Positions 22,314 to 33,319 of a DNA stretch of 64,000 nt are shown in pieces (the stretch's first letter is position 1; each line of letters begins with the position of its first letter). The position numbers and the translations under genes are program-made. Location of the stretch: positions 28,626,172 through 28,690,171 of the forward strand of contig OX328103.1 of assembly GCA_946811185.2 (NCBI GenBank), written 5' to 3'. Below the pieces are notes generated by a model, which saw only the letters and a list, made by a program, of their open reading frames with translations, had not been told where the DNA came from and ran no database searches. This DNA is from Hippopus hippopus. Lineage: Eukaryota > Mollusca > Bivalvia > Cardiida > Cardiidae.

Positions 22314-22523
22314 GAGCCATGTTTTGTGAAAAGCGGAGGCCTACTGTATCTACGTAATGCATTATACAAAGCAAGTCATCGCATAACTCTCAAACCTTAA
22401 ACTAAATTTTGTTTTATAACCAGTTGAGTCATGAGATAGACTGGTCCTCTGTGGCAGGTTGACCTGGATCGATAGTTTTAGCAATTGAATCTAAGCCCCC
22501 TTTTCAAACAGCATGACTCATTT
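22314..22523 (-). mobile_element. Family C MITE, hairpin partly deleted
   Basis: Left GAGCCATGTTTTGTGAAAAG and right GCATGACTCATTT keep the terminal repeats. The hairpin is reduced to one arm (CAGGTTGACCTGGATCG). Confidence 0.7.
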
Positions 22524-22610
22524 ACATTTCTCGACACATCTATAGCGACCTGCATTACTCCCTCAACAAGTATACTCTCTCCATCGCCCGTATTCACCAA
22601 TCACTCCTAA

Positions 22611-22826
22611 CTCTTTACCAAACGACAAAATTTTAGACTGGTCCAAATTGAAAGCATTTGCATACGACAAATTAAAAGAGTCTAAAATGACGAAATTTAT
22701 TCTTGGTAGAAAACAATGTCGGAAAAGGAGAAAATGCTGGTAACCAGCATTTCCTCCTTTTCCCACAACGTTTTCGAAAGCCTTCTTCCTTAGGTTCATT
22801 AAAAGTTGGGATCGTGTGGTAAAAGC
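22611..22826 (+). mobile_element. Family B TTAA MITE
   Basis: Left target CTAA 22607-22610, right TTAA 22827-22830. Starts CTCTTTACCAAACGAC. Palindrome 22707-22774. Right end GGGATCGTGTGGTAAAAG. Confidence 0.88.
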
Positions 22827-22979
22827 TTAATTACTTTCTTGGATCTATTTGTTTTTATTATAATAATAATTATTATCATCTGTATTTGTGTTAATAACTT
22901 CTGTAAGGCTATTCAAAAGGAGAGGTACTGTATTATCATTTCATAACGTATGACGAGAAACTGTAAAGGACAAATCCAT

Positions 22980-23140
22980 AAAGTGTTGTCCACTCTCTAA
23001 TATTCAAGAATTTTCTAAATTTAAAAAAAAAGCAATTTCTGAATAGCTTAACCACTTGGTTTAGCCAAACAAACATTGCATTACTTTCTAAATCTAGAAT
23101 AACACTAAGAATTCAATAAAGAATGGTTGGTGGTTATGGT
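22980..23140. mobile_element. Family H foldback element, degenerate
   Basis: GGTTTAGCCAAACAAACATTG, TTACTTTCTAAATC and AAGAATTCAATAAAG-like blocks match the right half of the H element at 41844. The left arm is barely readable. Confidence 0.45.
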
Positions 23141-23384
23141 ACCAGTTCTTATTCCAAGACTGGCCACCTGAATGGCCGAAAAGAAACAATACATATGTAG
23201 GAGGGTTGGTGGATACGGGCCTTTTTAATCCTTATTACCCCCAGGTTAGGTCGTGAAGGGGCCTATTGAATCTGACCACGGTCTTGCATTCAAAATGTCT
23301 GAATCTCGATCGCAGTACATGAAGAGCTGGTCATTGGGTTTTTTTTTTTTTTTTTTTGTGTGTGTATGTATGTGTGCGTCTGTG

Positions 23385-23600
23385 TTAAACGCCGTTTTTA
23401 ACATTATTTCAGTTATATAGCGGCGACCAGTGGATTTCTCCATGCTTTCCTGTGGTTCCTTGCTTCACCAGTACTTCGCACAATATTTTTCCCAAGCCTG
23501 TGTCTGCTTTCTTACATAATCATTGTCGAAACAATGGTAATGGTCAGTGGTGAGAGAGAAATGAATCCTGTCGCAATCACTATTATCAATTCTCGGAATA
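23385..23600 (-). mobile_element. SINE, reverse, head eroded
   Basis: GTTAAACGCCGTTTTTAAC at the 3' end, TATATAGCGGCGACCAGTGG, CACCAGTACTTCGCACAAT and GTCGAAACAATGG are the minus-strand body of the SINE type at 54436. Confidence 0.7.
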
Positions 23601-23984
23601 AATAGCCCGGGCAGTGTAGATAAATGGAATATCCCCAAAATAAGTTACATACCATTGAAATTGGCGTTAAATGCCACAAAAAAAGATATTTCTTCAAGGC
23701 TCGCAGACCAGATTGGGAATCCAGACACTTTCAATAATTATTCACTGATTTCTCGGTAACAGGGTACACATATCACTGAAATACTGGGAAAATGGCTTTA
23801 AATATCATTAAAAAAAATAGAACTCTTTTCCTGAATACTTCGAAAAGCTATCAGTAATTGGGATATCACAGACACTTTCAACAACAATTCACCTATGTCT
23901 TGGTCACATGGTGTTATATCATTGAATCACTGTTAAAAACGGTATTAAACGCAACAAAGAAGAACTATTTTCCTAGAAGATTAC
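23560..23984. repeat. ~145-bp tandem repeat flanking the LINE
   Basis: AGACACTTTCAAYAA recurs at 23723, 23870 and, beyond the LINE, at 25810 (147 bp apart, then ~142 bp once the LINE is removed). Each unit also has a TATCAYTGAAWYACTG block resembling a SINE 3' end. The array resumes after the LINE at 25783. Confidence 0.75.
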
Positions 23985-23994
23985 ACATCAGCTG

Positions 23995-25782
23995 GTTAAT
24001 CTATAATAAAGGGGATAAATCATCATTTACCAATTATAGACCCGTTTCTCTATTAAGCTGTTGCGGAAAATTATTAGAAAGGATAATCTTCTAACACATG
24101 TATAACTTCTTCCTCGAAAACAATCTATTGTATAAATATCAATCCGGATTCTTACCAAAGCATTGTACAACTTTCCAACTTGTCGATATCTTCCACCACA
24201 TATGTCAATCGTTCGATAGCAAGCAGTTTTCATGTATGGTTTTCTGTGATATTTCTAAAGCCTTTGATCTAGTATGGCACAAAGGTATCCTCTTTAAACT
24301 CAAACAAAACGGTATCGAAGGGATTCTTCTCGAGTGGCTTTCAAATTACCTTTCAAATAGGAGCCAAAAAGTTGTCTTACAATCTACCACTTCGTCTCCT
24401 AAACAGATTACGGCTGGGGTACCCCAGGGCTCAGTTCTAGATCCGCTGCTTTTTCTAGTACATGTTAATGACATTACTGACTCCTTATTAAGTTTAACTA
24501 GATTATTGGCAGATGATAGTTCCTTCTGTTACTCAGCATCATCAATTCGTGATATTGAAGGTATTATAAACCATGACCTTGATCTAATATCTTCATGGGT
24601 AAAACAGTGGCTCGTAACGTTTTATCTACAAAAGACTGAAGCTATCCTTTTCTCTTTGAAAACAGTAGACGAGCTACCCAAGTTAAAGTTCCAATACAAT
24701 GACGTTATCTTTGTTGAAAATCATAAGTAGGTAGAAGTAACTTTCAGCCAAAATGGTCAATGGAACGCACATGTTGATAACATTTTAAAACCTGTGTCTG
24801 AAACACTTGGAATTATGAGAAAGGTGAAATTTACACTGAACAGAAAATCACTAAACCAAAATTACATATCTTCTGTAGCACCATTACTAGAGTATGCTTC
24901 AATTGTACGGGATGGTTGTTCTGACTCATGTGCAATTTCTCTACAAAAAATTCAAAATGATGCTGCCAGAATTGTAACTGGTCTTACCCCTTTTGTATCC
25001 TCACGAAATTTGTTCCTAGAATCGGGATGGCAATCTTTGAAAGATAGGCGGTAAGCCCAAAAAATGTATTTCATGTATAAAGCCACCCATCAGATGGTTC
25101 CTCAATTCATTTCAGACTTAATTCCACCACTTATTGCAGATACTACGCAATATGCCCTTAGAAACAATAGAGATCTTAGAAACATATCTACTCGCACTAA
25201 AATTTCACAAAAATGTTGTATCCCTTCTTCAATATATATTTGGAATGATTTAAACGATAGCCTAAAGAATGTCGATTCGTTTTCAACTTTTCAAAAGGTA
25301 ATCTCAAGTAGGTTCCCATTATCCGCTGTTCCCGACTATTACCTTCAGGGCAATCGTTTTTATCAGTTATGCATGCCCGGATTAGGAATAAATGCAGTGG
25401 ACTAAATTGTGATTTGTTTCATAACTACCTTCGTAATACCTGCATATGCTTGGCAGAACCTGAAGATGCTGAACACTATTTTTTCAGACGCAGTCTTTTT
25501 TTGGCAGAGACTACTCTTGTTTCATTCTATTCAGCACCTTAATCCGTTAAACCTAAACGATCTACTTTTCGGTAAACCATCCTTAACAGAAAATTCGGAA
25601 TTATTTGTATCAGTCCTGGTGTATATTCAACAAACTGGCCGGTTTATCTGACGCATGTATATTTCGGAACGTTCTGATGTGTTTTATTTTTTTTAATGCT
25701 GGAGTAAAATGTAGTTTTAATTACTTGTGACCCAACCCCATTTCCATGTATATTTGAGGGAAAATAAATATGTTTAAAATAA
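23995..25782 (+). mobile_element. 5'-truncated non-LTR retrotransposon (jockey/CR1-like LINE)
   Basis: Bounded by a 10-bp duplication ACATCAGCTG (23985-23994 and 25783-25792). It holds the reverse transcriptase 3' half, the C-terminal domain and a short 3' UTR ending in AAATAAATATG and TTTAAAATAA. The 5' end starts inside the RT, as expected for incomplete reverse transcription. It inserted in a ~145-bp tandem repeat. Confidence 0.9.
23997..25651 (+). pseudogene. Reverse transcriptase pseudogene of the LINE
   Basis: One reading frame covers almost the whole stretch. Recognisable RT blocks, in order: NYRPVSLLS (about 24030), the finger/palm block with DISKAFD (24248-24270), the AGVPQGSVLDPLLFL block (about 24413-24460), the catalytic LLADDSS (about 24505; the aromatic before ADD is Leu), then the thumb. 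In-frame stops lie at 24092-24094, 24728-24730 and 25052-25054. Around 25380 the frame shifts, giving a CSGLNCDLFHNY and CICLAEPEDAEHY segment, the cysteine/histidine motif usual near the end of such proteins. A second shift near 25510 brings the original frame back until the stop at 25649-25651. The few lesions suggest a relatively recent copy. Jockey/CR1 assignment is by motif style only. Confidence 0.88.
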
Positions 25783-25828
25783 ACATCAGCTGTATGGTAG
25801 GGAAATCAGAGACACTTTCAACAAAGAT

Positions 25829-25885
25829 TCTGCTATTTTTAGGTGACATTGTACGGATGTTTTCATATTCCTGTTCCTTGCTAAG
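25829..25885. repeat. Left remnant of the 73-bp satellite
   Basis: TTTTTAGGTGACATTGTACGG and CCTGTTCCTTGCTA align to one satellite unit (compare 28114-28170). The unit is broken where the Harbinger-like element begins. Confidence 0.7.
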
Positions 25886-26145
25886 AGACATGTACAGCGA
25901 GAGTCGAAAGTCGAGAACGAAAGTCGAAAAACACCAGGGGTCGTATAAATGCGCTCCACGGAATGAAGTTTGTAATACTGATTCAAATAGCGTTAGCTTT
26001 TTTCGTGCATTATTTCAGTTTCAGAGGATAAGACCTATTTCTATTATACAACATACCAGTTCACCATAGTTATAAACTGTTTTGGACAAATATTTCTTTG
26101 GGTTTTATCCAAACACTGTTGATGGCCTTGTATATTTTGGGGATC

Positions 26146-26345
26146 CTGCATGGCTCAGTGGTAAAACGTTAGACTCGTGACCTGGAAGCCCCGGGCTCGA
26201 GCCTCACTGGATCCATTGGGTTTTTCATGGGAGTGTCGTTAGGCAAGACACTTCTGAGCCCTAGCCTAGTACCGGTGAAACCCAGGAAATACATGTATAT
26301 ATGCGAGCTGTCGTCGTGATATGACTGAAATAATGTCGAAAGCTG
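26146..26345 (+). mobile_element. tRNA-headed SINE inside the Harbinger-like element
   Basis: Head TCCTGCATGGCTCAGTGG, then GGCTCGAGCC (B box). Body has GTCGTTAGGCAAGACACTTC and CCTAGTACCGGTGAAACCC; tail ATATGACTGAAATAATGTCG. Closely related to the copy at 52123. No clear terminal duplication. Confidence 0.8.
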
Positions 26346-26470
26346 TACTTTGATTGTGAAAGTATACGCTTTGATAGTGGTGATTGTGTACGGTCATTGC
26401 TTATCGTGTTAATTAAATTCCTATAATCCGTTTCGAAAACAGAATGTACACATTCACTACTTTCAAAACA

Positions 26471-26737
26471 TATGAGCCACGCTCTGTGAAAAGAGGGCTT
26501 AATGCATCTGCGAAAAGTATCGACCCAGGTCAGCCTGCGCAGTCCGCGCAGGCTGACCTGGACCGAAACTTTTCGCTATTGGTCAATTTTCTGTATGTCT
26601 TGGGACCAATCTACCTCAGGATTAAGTCGGTTGTTAAAAAAGGTGGCTATTATGGACCCATAAGTATGTGATGGCTTGCTTGGTATCATGGATAACGGAC
26701 ATGCATTAAGCCCCCTTTTCACAGAGCATGGCTCATA
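26471..26737 (+). mobile_element. Family C MITE, reference copy
   Basis: The cleanest C element. TATGAGCC..GCTCTGTGAAAAG at the left and its inverse at the right form ~40-bp terminal repeats. The hairpin GACCCAGGTCAGCCTGCG / CGCAGGCTGACCTGGACC lies at 26521-26566. Flanking AT-rich bases (ACA/TATATA) suggest a short TA-type target, but this cannot be settled. Confidence 0.9.
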
Positions 26738-26859
26738 TATATATATTCTTGAGAAATGAATACTCGCAGACGCCAATAGCTTATTGAGGCAATACTATGT
26801 GCCAACCGCCACCCGATTTCGTACATTATCGTAAATATGCATCGGCTTAACAGGAAATT

Positions 26860-27854
26860 ATGTGCCATTTACCGCCAATCGCATGTCTTGATATTAGCAA
26901 CAGACTGCAATATGATTATGACAGTATTCTGGGAGAAATGTTTTTCGTGCGATATGTTGTCAACAATACGAGTTTTTTCAAGCAACGGGTGGGATCCAAA
27001 AACATTTCTTCAATTAGTCAATATGCTAGAATTACCCAAATATTTCGTCGAAACGCAGTAGAGTTCTTTTCTTTAGTATGTGGTTACGAACATATCCGAT
27101 ATATAGAATGCTTTCAACACTTTTCCATGTGAGTTTAGCAACTGTTGAAAATGAGACACAGACGGCTATTCCAGTATTTTATACGTGAATAGCAGGTTAT
27201 ATTCGCTGGCCATCATTAGATGAGTGGCGAAATATGGAGGGCACATGGTATAAGTTTGAGGCAGCTTTAAGTGCCATTGATGCAACTAGTTACGAAATTT
27301 ATCGTCCAAACAAACATCAAGGACATTGCTCCTCTGGACATCGTCATTACTATTGTTTATATACTTGAATCGCGGTTGATTGCTCGGGTACTATTGGCTA
27401 TATTGAGTCTGACTTTCTCGGCCACTAGAATGACGCACAGCAGATCCGTTTAATGCGCCAAATTGGAGATTTGCCTTTTTGCCTTTTCTAAGTCAGTTTG
27501 CGTTATTAGTAGAAACAATTTATCCTAAGTCTTTCAGTGATAACTCCATTCAATGCAGCACAACTACTAAAAGTTCGAGATGCACGCCCTTACAGGAGAT
27601 TCAACCGCTATCATAGACGATACCGTGTAGCTGTCGAGCATGCCATTGCACAAATTAAAGTTTACAAGGCCATCAGCAGTGTTTGGAGACACCCAGGCAG
27701 ATATATGACTGAAACAGTTTATATCTGTGGTGCATTGGTATACCGTAGGAAAAACAGAGACCCGTCTTATCCCCTGTTATCCTCTGAAACTGAAATATTG
27801 CTCGGAAAAGCTAACGCTATTTGGAACAGTTTAACATACATTTGGAGCATATAA
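26860..27854 (+). pseudogene. Harbinger-type transposase pseudogene
   Basis: Remnants in order: a helix-turn-helix-like FHVSLATVENE block (27115-27150), YIRWPSLDEW, then AIDATSYEIYRP with the first catalytic Asp at 27279-27281. SGHRHYYC, FLGH-stop-NDAQQ (stop TAG 27426-27428), LMRQIG and LPF follow. A shifted frame reads LLVETIYP (Glu at 27512-27514 where family members have Asp). Then VITPFNAAQLL, RRYRVAVEHAIAQIK with the final catalytic Glu at 27636-27638, and WRHPGRY. Several in-frame stops and at least one frameshift destroy it. The residue order is that of the DDE domain of PIF/Harbinger nucleases. The 5' part upstream of 27100 is only weakly recognisable. Confidence 0.85.
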
Positions 27855-28028
27855 ACGACCCCTTGAGTTTTTCTCCTTTCGTTCTCGACTTTCGACCATC
27901 GCTGTACATGTCCAATTTGAATCAGTTTTACATACATCATAATTGTCTTTGGTAATGTTGAAACGACCCCTTGTGTTTCTCCGCTTTCGACTTTCGTTCT
28001 CGACTTTCGACTCTCGCTGTACATGTCC

Positions 28029-31000
28029 AGTAGGACATTAGAAAATCGGAGCAATTTCTAGATAACAATATACGAGTTTTACGATATCCCCAGTCCTTGC
28101 TAGTAGGACATTAGAAAATTGGAACAATTTCTAGATAACAATGTACGAGTTTTATGATATTCCCGCACCTTGCAAGTAGGACATAAGAAAGTTGGAACAA
28201 TTTCTAGATAACTGTGCATGAATTTTACAATATTTCAAGTCCTTAATAGCGGAAAGGAAAACTGGAATAATTTCTAGATAACAGTGTACGAATTATACAG
28301 TATTTCGAGCCCTTGCGAACAGGACATCAGAAAATTGGAACAATTTCTAGATAACAGTGTACGAATTTTACAGTTTTTCGAGCCCTTGTTAGCAGGACTT
28401 GAGAAAATTGAAACAATTTCTAGATAACAGTGCATGAATTTTACAATATTTCGAGCCCTTGCTAGCAGGGCATTAGCAAATTGGAACAATTTCTTGATAA
28501 CGGCGCATGAAGTTTACAATATTTCGAGCCCTTGCTAGCAGGACAGTAGAAGAATGGAACAATATCTCGATAACAGTGCACGAGTTTTACAATATTTCGA
28601 GTCCTTGCTAACAGGACATTAGAAAATTGTAACAATTTTGAGAAAACAATGTACAAATTGTATGATATTCCGAGCCTTTGCTGGTAGGACATTAGAAAAT
28701 TGTTACAATTTCACTCAACTATATATAAGTTTTTTTCTTTTCAATATTTCCAGTCCTTTCTGGCAGGACATTAGAAATTGTAACAATTTTTAGATTAAAC
28801 ATTATACCAATTTGAAGATTTTCAGAACCTTGGTAGCAGGACATTAGAAAATTAGAACAATATCTAGATAACAGTGATTTCGAGGCCTTACTAACAGGAT
28901 ATTTGAAAATTGGAACGATTTCTAGATAACGATGTACGAATTTTTCGGTGTCCCCAGTCCTTGCTGGCAGGATATTAGAAGATTGAAACAATTTCTAGGT
29001 AACAGTGCATGAATTTTGCGATATTCTGAGTCTATTCCTAGCAGAACATTAGGAAATAAGAACAATATCTGGATACGAATGTACGGATTTTACAAAATTT
29101 TGAGCCCTTGCTAAGAGAAAATTTTAAAATAGGAACATTTCTAGATAACAGTACACGGGTTTTATGCTCGTACAATATTTCGAGCCCTTGCTAGCAGGAA
29201 AATGAAAAAAAATGGAACAATTTCTAGATAACAGTGCACGAATTTACAATATTTCGAGCCCTTGCTAGCAGGACATTAGAAAATTGGAACTATTTCTAGA
29301 TAACAGTGTACGAATTTTACAATATTTCGAGCTCATGCTAGCACGATATTAGAAAACGGGAACAATAACTAGATAACAGAGTACGAATTTTACAATATTT
29401 CGAGCCCTTGCTAGCAGGACTTGAGAAAATTGAAACAATTTCTAGATAACAGAGCATGAATTTTACAATATTTCGAGCCCTTGCTAGCAGGGCATTAGCA
29501 AATTGGAACAATTTCTTGATAACGGCGCATGAAGTTTACAATATTTCGAGCCCTTGCTAGCAGGACAGTAGAAGAATGGAACAATATCTCGATAACAGTG
29601 CACGAGTTTTACAATATTTCGAGTCCTTGCTAACAGGACATTAGAAAATTGTAACAATTTTGAGAAAACAATGTACAAATTGTATGATATTCCGAGCCTT
29701 TGCTGGTAGGACATTAGAAAATTGTTACAATTTCACTCAACTATATATAAGTTTTTTTCTTTTCAATATTTCCAGTCCTTTCTGGCAGGACATTAGAAAT
29801 TGTAACAATTTTTAGATTAAACATTATACCAATTTGAAGATTTTCAGAACCTTGGTAGCAGGACATTAGAAAATTAGAACAATATCTAGATAACAGTGAT
29901 TTCGAGGCCTTACTAACAGGATATTTGAAAATTGGAACGATTTCTAGATAACGATGTACGAATTTTTCGGTGTCCCCAGTCCTTGCTGGCAGGATATTAG
30001 AAGATTGAAACAATTTCTAGGTAACAGTGCATGAATTTTGCGATATTCCGAGTCCATTCCTAGCAGAACATTAGGAAATAAGAACAATATCTGGATACGA
30101 ATGTACGGATTTTACAAAATTTTGAGCCCTTGCTAAGAGAACATTTTAAAATTGGAACATTTCTAGATAACAGTGCACGGGTTTTATGCTCGTACAATAT
30201 TTCGAGCCCTTGCTAGCAGGAAAATAAAAAAAAAAAAATGGAACAATTTCTAGATAACAGCGCACGAATTTATTATATTTCGAGCCCTTGCTAGCAGGAC
30301 ATTAGAAAATTGGAACAATAACTAGATAACAGTGTACGAATTTTACAATATTTCGAGCCCTTGCTAGCAGGACTTGAGAAAATTGGAACAATTTCTAGAT
30401 AACAATGCATAAATTTTACAATATTTCGAGCCCTTGCTAACAGGACATTAGAATATTGGAACAATAATTAGATAACAGTGCACGAATTTTACAATATTTC
30501 GAGCCCATGCTAGCACGATATTAGAAAACTGGAACAATAACTAGATAACAGTGTACGAATTTTGCAATATTTCGAGCCCTTGCTAGCAGGACTTGAGAAA
30601 ATTGGAACAATTTCTAGATAACAATGCATAAATTTTACAATATTTCGAGCCCTTGCTAACAGGACATTAGAAAATTGGAACAATAACTAGATAACTGTGT
30701 ACGAATTTTACAATATTGTGAGTCCTTGCTAGCAGGACATGAGAAAATTGGAACAATTTCTAGATAACTGTGCATGAATTTTACAATATTTCGAGCCCTT
30801 GCTAACAGGACATGAGAAAATTGGAACAATAATTAGATAACAGCGAACGAATTTTACAATATTTCGAGCCCATGCTAGCAGGACATGAGAAAATTGGAAC
30901 AACGTCTAGAAACAGTGCATGAATTTTAGAATATTTCGAGCCCTTGCTAACAGAACTTTAGAAAATTAGAATAATACCTATGTGACAGTGTACGAATTTT

Positions 31001-31040
31001 ATGTTATTCCAGAGTTTTTACTTTCAGGACATCAAAAATA
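28029..31040. repeat. 73-bp satellite array, ~40 units
   Basis: Consensus blocks: ACAATTTCTAGATAACAGTG, ACGAATTTTACAATATTTCG and AGCCCTTGCTAGCAGGACA, then TTAGAAAATTGG. Unit length is mostly 70-75 bp. Longer-range order is visible: an ~1,022-bp block (28380-29300 and 29402-30330) and a 219-bp trimer (30314 and 30533). Reverse open frames here are by-products; identical ones at 28462 and 29484 simply reflect the block duplication. Confidence 0.95.
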
Positions 31041-31139
31041 TGATTTTCCACTGGAGACTCCAATCTTCAGCGGCGCTCACGAAATTTCAACTCTGGGAAT
31101 TTGCATTCATAGACCATTTTGATTCAATTTTATTTCTTA

Positions 31140-31205
31140 ATTTCAAGTGTAACCATACGATTGGCTGAGCCGTTCTTTCTCAGCCAATCAAATGGCTAGT
31201 CTTAT
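31140..31205. mobile_element. Family H palindrome core
   Basis: GATTGGCTGAGCCG and TCAGCCAATCAAATGG form the H-type inverted CCAAT pair. No outer arms were seen. Confidence 0.5.
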
Positions 31206-31269
31206 TTTTAAAAATTTGAAAAAATACTTTGAATAGTTGGTAGTTAAATATTGCTTCTGTTACGATTCT

Positions 31270-31380
31270 AAAGTTGACAAGTTTGAAAAAACATCAATGG
31301 AAATGGAGAAATTCCATACAACAAGCAGTTTCTCTTTTTCCCACAATGCTTTCAGTACTTATGAAAGATGCAGTTTTCGG
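31270..31380. mobile_element. Possible decayed family B MITE
   Basis: AAAACATCAATGGAAATGG and TTTCTCTTTTTCCCACAATG, in B order but strongly diverged. Confidence 0.35.
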
Positions 31381-31479
31381 TCGATCGTGTTTTACTTTGT
31401 GTAATTTGAAATGGTTTTCGGTGGCTCTACAAATTTTTTGTACAGGTGAAGGTATGTCTGGCATACCTGCTCTGTCACG

Positions 31480-31790
31480 CCGATCAAGATAGCTCAGTAG
31501 TTAATGTACAGAACTTGAAATGCAGGGATCGCAGGTTCGATTTAAAAGCTCAGCCAATTTCTCTCCGACGATTGATGATGGTCACGGAGACATATTTATT
31601 ACTCTTTCACGACTGAAAAATGTTTTAAAAATGGTAATGGGGGAAAACAGCCAGTGGCTTGGGAAAATATTCACTGAATAAAATACAGGTCAAAGAAACT
31701 TCAAGAAGCATGGGTCGGTGCACTGGCCACCTGTACATAACTGAAATAATGTTAAGAATAGAGATAAACACGATAAAGACACCAACAAAC
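31480..31790 (+). mobile_element. tRNA-headed SINE
   Basis: Head GATCAAGATAGCTCAGTAG with GCAGGTTCGATTT (B box), then the CCAATTTCTCTCCGACGATTG and GGTCGGTGCACTGGCC body, a CATAACTGAAATAATG 3' end and an A/C-rich tail (CCAACAAACAAA). Confidence 0.85.
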
Positions 31791-32021
31791 AAATGGTTTC
31801 ATAATAGAAACAAAAACCTCTCTGTGTCAAATATCCTCATAAGTTATTCATTGCCGTTATATGAACTGGTCTCAGATGGTATATACTGTCAATTTGAGTA
31901 TAACATTTATTAATAATTAAAGATATTTAAGATAATTCTAAAACCTTTATCTGCAGACGATTCTTTTTTTTTTTTTTCTTTTTTTCTTCTTCTTACAGCC
32001 GAGAGTTTGACGCTCGGACCA

Positions 32022-32330
32022 GCCCGAATAGCTCAAGTTGTAGAGCGTAGGACTTGTAAACATCAAGTCTTAGGCCACTTGAGGGTGTGGGTTCGACCCT
32101 CACGGCTAGCAACCTAAAAGTACTAGTAGTCTTTTAAACGAGACGTTAAACAGAGGTCCCGTGTGACAGTAATATACAATGAGCACATCAAAGAACCAGG
32201 CGTAACTTATGATGGGATTCATCCTGTATCTTGCACTATCCCCGGTAACATGACTAACAGCCGTCAGTGGGCCGCCGCCCATATGGGCAACCGGTGACGA
32301 AAAAATAAATGCAAATTCAATCATTTAGGT
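32022..32330 (+). mobile_element. SINE with class-II tRNA-like head
   Basis: The head (32022-32113) has TAGCTCAAGTTGTAGAGCG, a 6-bp anticodon stem GACTTG/CAAGTC, a long variable arm (TTAGGCCACTTGAGGG) and GGGTTCGACCC. The downstream body has ACGAGACGTTAAACAGAGG and TCCCGTGTGAC blocks. It differs from the other SINEs in the window. Confidence 0.7.
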
Positions 32331-32424
32331 TGACGAACACTTTCTTCCCGCTCGTTTCGCCACAATGTGTTTAGATGTGCATCATATTATTTGTCAAGCT
32401 GTCACAGTGATGTTATCGTTTTAA

Positions 32425-32520
32425 CTCTTTACCACACAATTCTGAGTTTTGACGACGCTAGACAAGAAGACCTTTGAAAACAGTGTGGAAAAAGAGAAAA
32501 TACTGGTAACCAGCATTTCA
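32425..32520 (-). mobile_element. Family B MITE, left half
   Basis: TTTAACTCTTTACCACACAA..TTTTGACGACGC and the first palindrome arm up to CTGGTAACCAGCATTTC. It is cut off by a family H half element. Confidence 0.7.
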
Positions 32521-32625
32521 ATTTGGTTTAGCCAATCAAAAGTTGTGCCACTTTCAAGTTCGGAAAATTCTTGAGAATAAGACCGAGAATGTTCTTAAGA
32601 ATAGATGGAGAGTATGTACCCTGAG
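32515..32625. mobile_element. Family H right half
   Basis: TTTGGTTTAGCCAATCAAAAG, CACTTTCAAGTTCGG and AGAATGTTCTTAAGAATAG follow the H right-hand order; the left half is absent. Confidence 0.6.
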
Positions 32626-32640
32626 TGCATGCCAAGTAAA

Positions 32641-32846
32641 CCTTTATCCTACTAAATAACTAAAATGAAATTTCCAATTCGATAGTAAAAAGCGAAATTT
32701 TGCTATTTCAAAGTTATGGCTTTTATGAATAATATCTCCTTTATCGGACAGTGTAGATCCAAGATCAGACTGCACGTTCTGTGCAGTCTGATCTTGATCT
32801 ACACTGTCCGCAAAAGGTCCGTGAGTCGCGCTTAGCAGCCTAAGGG
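32641..32846 (-). mobile_element. Family A TTAA MITE
   Basis: Right TTAA 32847-32850; left target mutated (GTAA). Hairpin 32746-32809 is intact. Right end CGCGCTTAGCAGCCTAAGGG is perfect. Confidence 0.88.
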
Positions 32847-33319
32847 TTAAAATACGGTATCCTTTCGGAAATGGCTAAGGTGAACGCTTTCTCTTGAATG
32901 AGCGAAAGAAACAAAATCTCGTTATGTCTTCAATTTTTCCTGAATTTACGAGTCGCCATATGGAAACGGTCACAGAAAGTTTACATCTATATTACACCTC
33001 AAATCTTGATATAACGTATGATTGTCAATAAAGGAAAATTAAAGTCTTTCATGCCAAAAAACCGAAATATTTCAAATATACCAAGGACTTATTGGTTGCA
33101 ATATAGAACCATCACAGACAGATTATTCCGGTGATATACGAGAAATTTTGAATATAATAACTGAACATGAAACAAATATCTGAGATTCGACTGGACTGTA
33201 AATATTGGCATTTTTTGTTTCAAAATGTATGTTTCTGCTTGTCAGTATTATTTTTATGTTATAAACACCCTTGTTTTCATTGTAATTCGTGCGATACAGT
33301 TCGGAGAGGATTTGACATG

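Larger units (their letters stand above)
25886..28028. mobile_element. PIF/Harbinger-like DNA transposon, degraded
   Basis: Begins AGACATGTACAGCGAGAGTCG and ends with the inverse at 28028. The left end (25886-26035) and the inner right end (27770-27912) are ~150-bp inverted repeats that include AGTCGAGAACGAAAG, GGGGTCGT, AAATAGCGTTAGCTTTT and TTTCAGTTTCAGAGGATAA. A second copy of the right end follows at 27958-28028. Inside are a SINE, a C element and a transposase relic. Both flanks are the 73-bp satellite. Confidence 0.8.

Noticed and set aside
25770..26069. 99-codon forward frame
   Set aside because: Spans the LINE tail, satellite remnant and Harbinger terminal repeat; a chance fusion.
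28274..30013. Several reverse open frames, some identical 1,022 bp apart
   Set aside because: They are periodic products of the 73-bp satellite; the identity reflects block duplication, not protein conservation.
28029..31040. CRISPR-like appearance of regularly spaced repeats
   Set aside because: Units are head-to-tail without unique spacers, in a eukaryotic context with no cas genes.
32022..32113. Functional class-II tRNA gene
   Set aside because: Position 33 is not T, the acceptor stem is imperfect, and SINE-type sequence follows.
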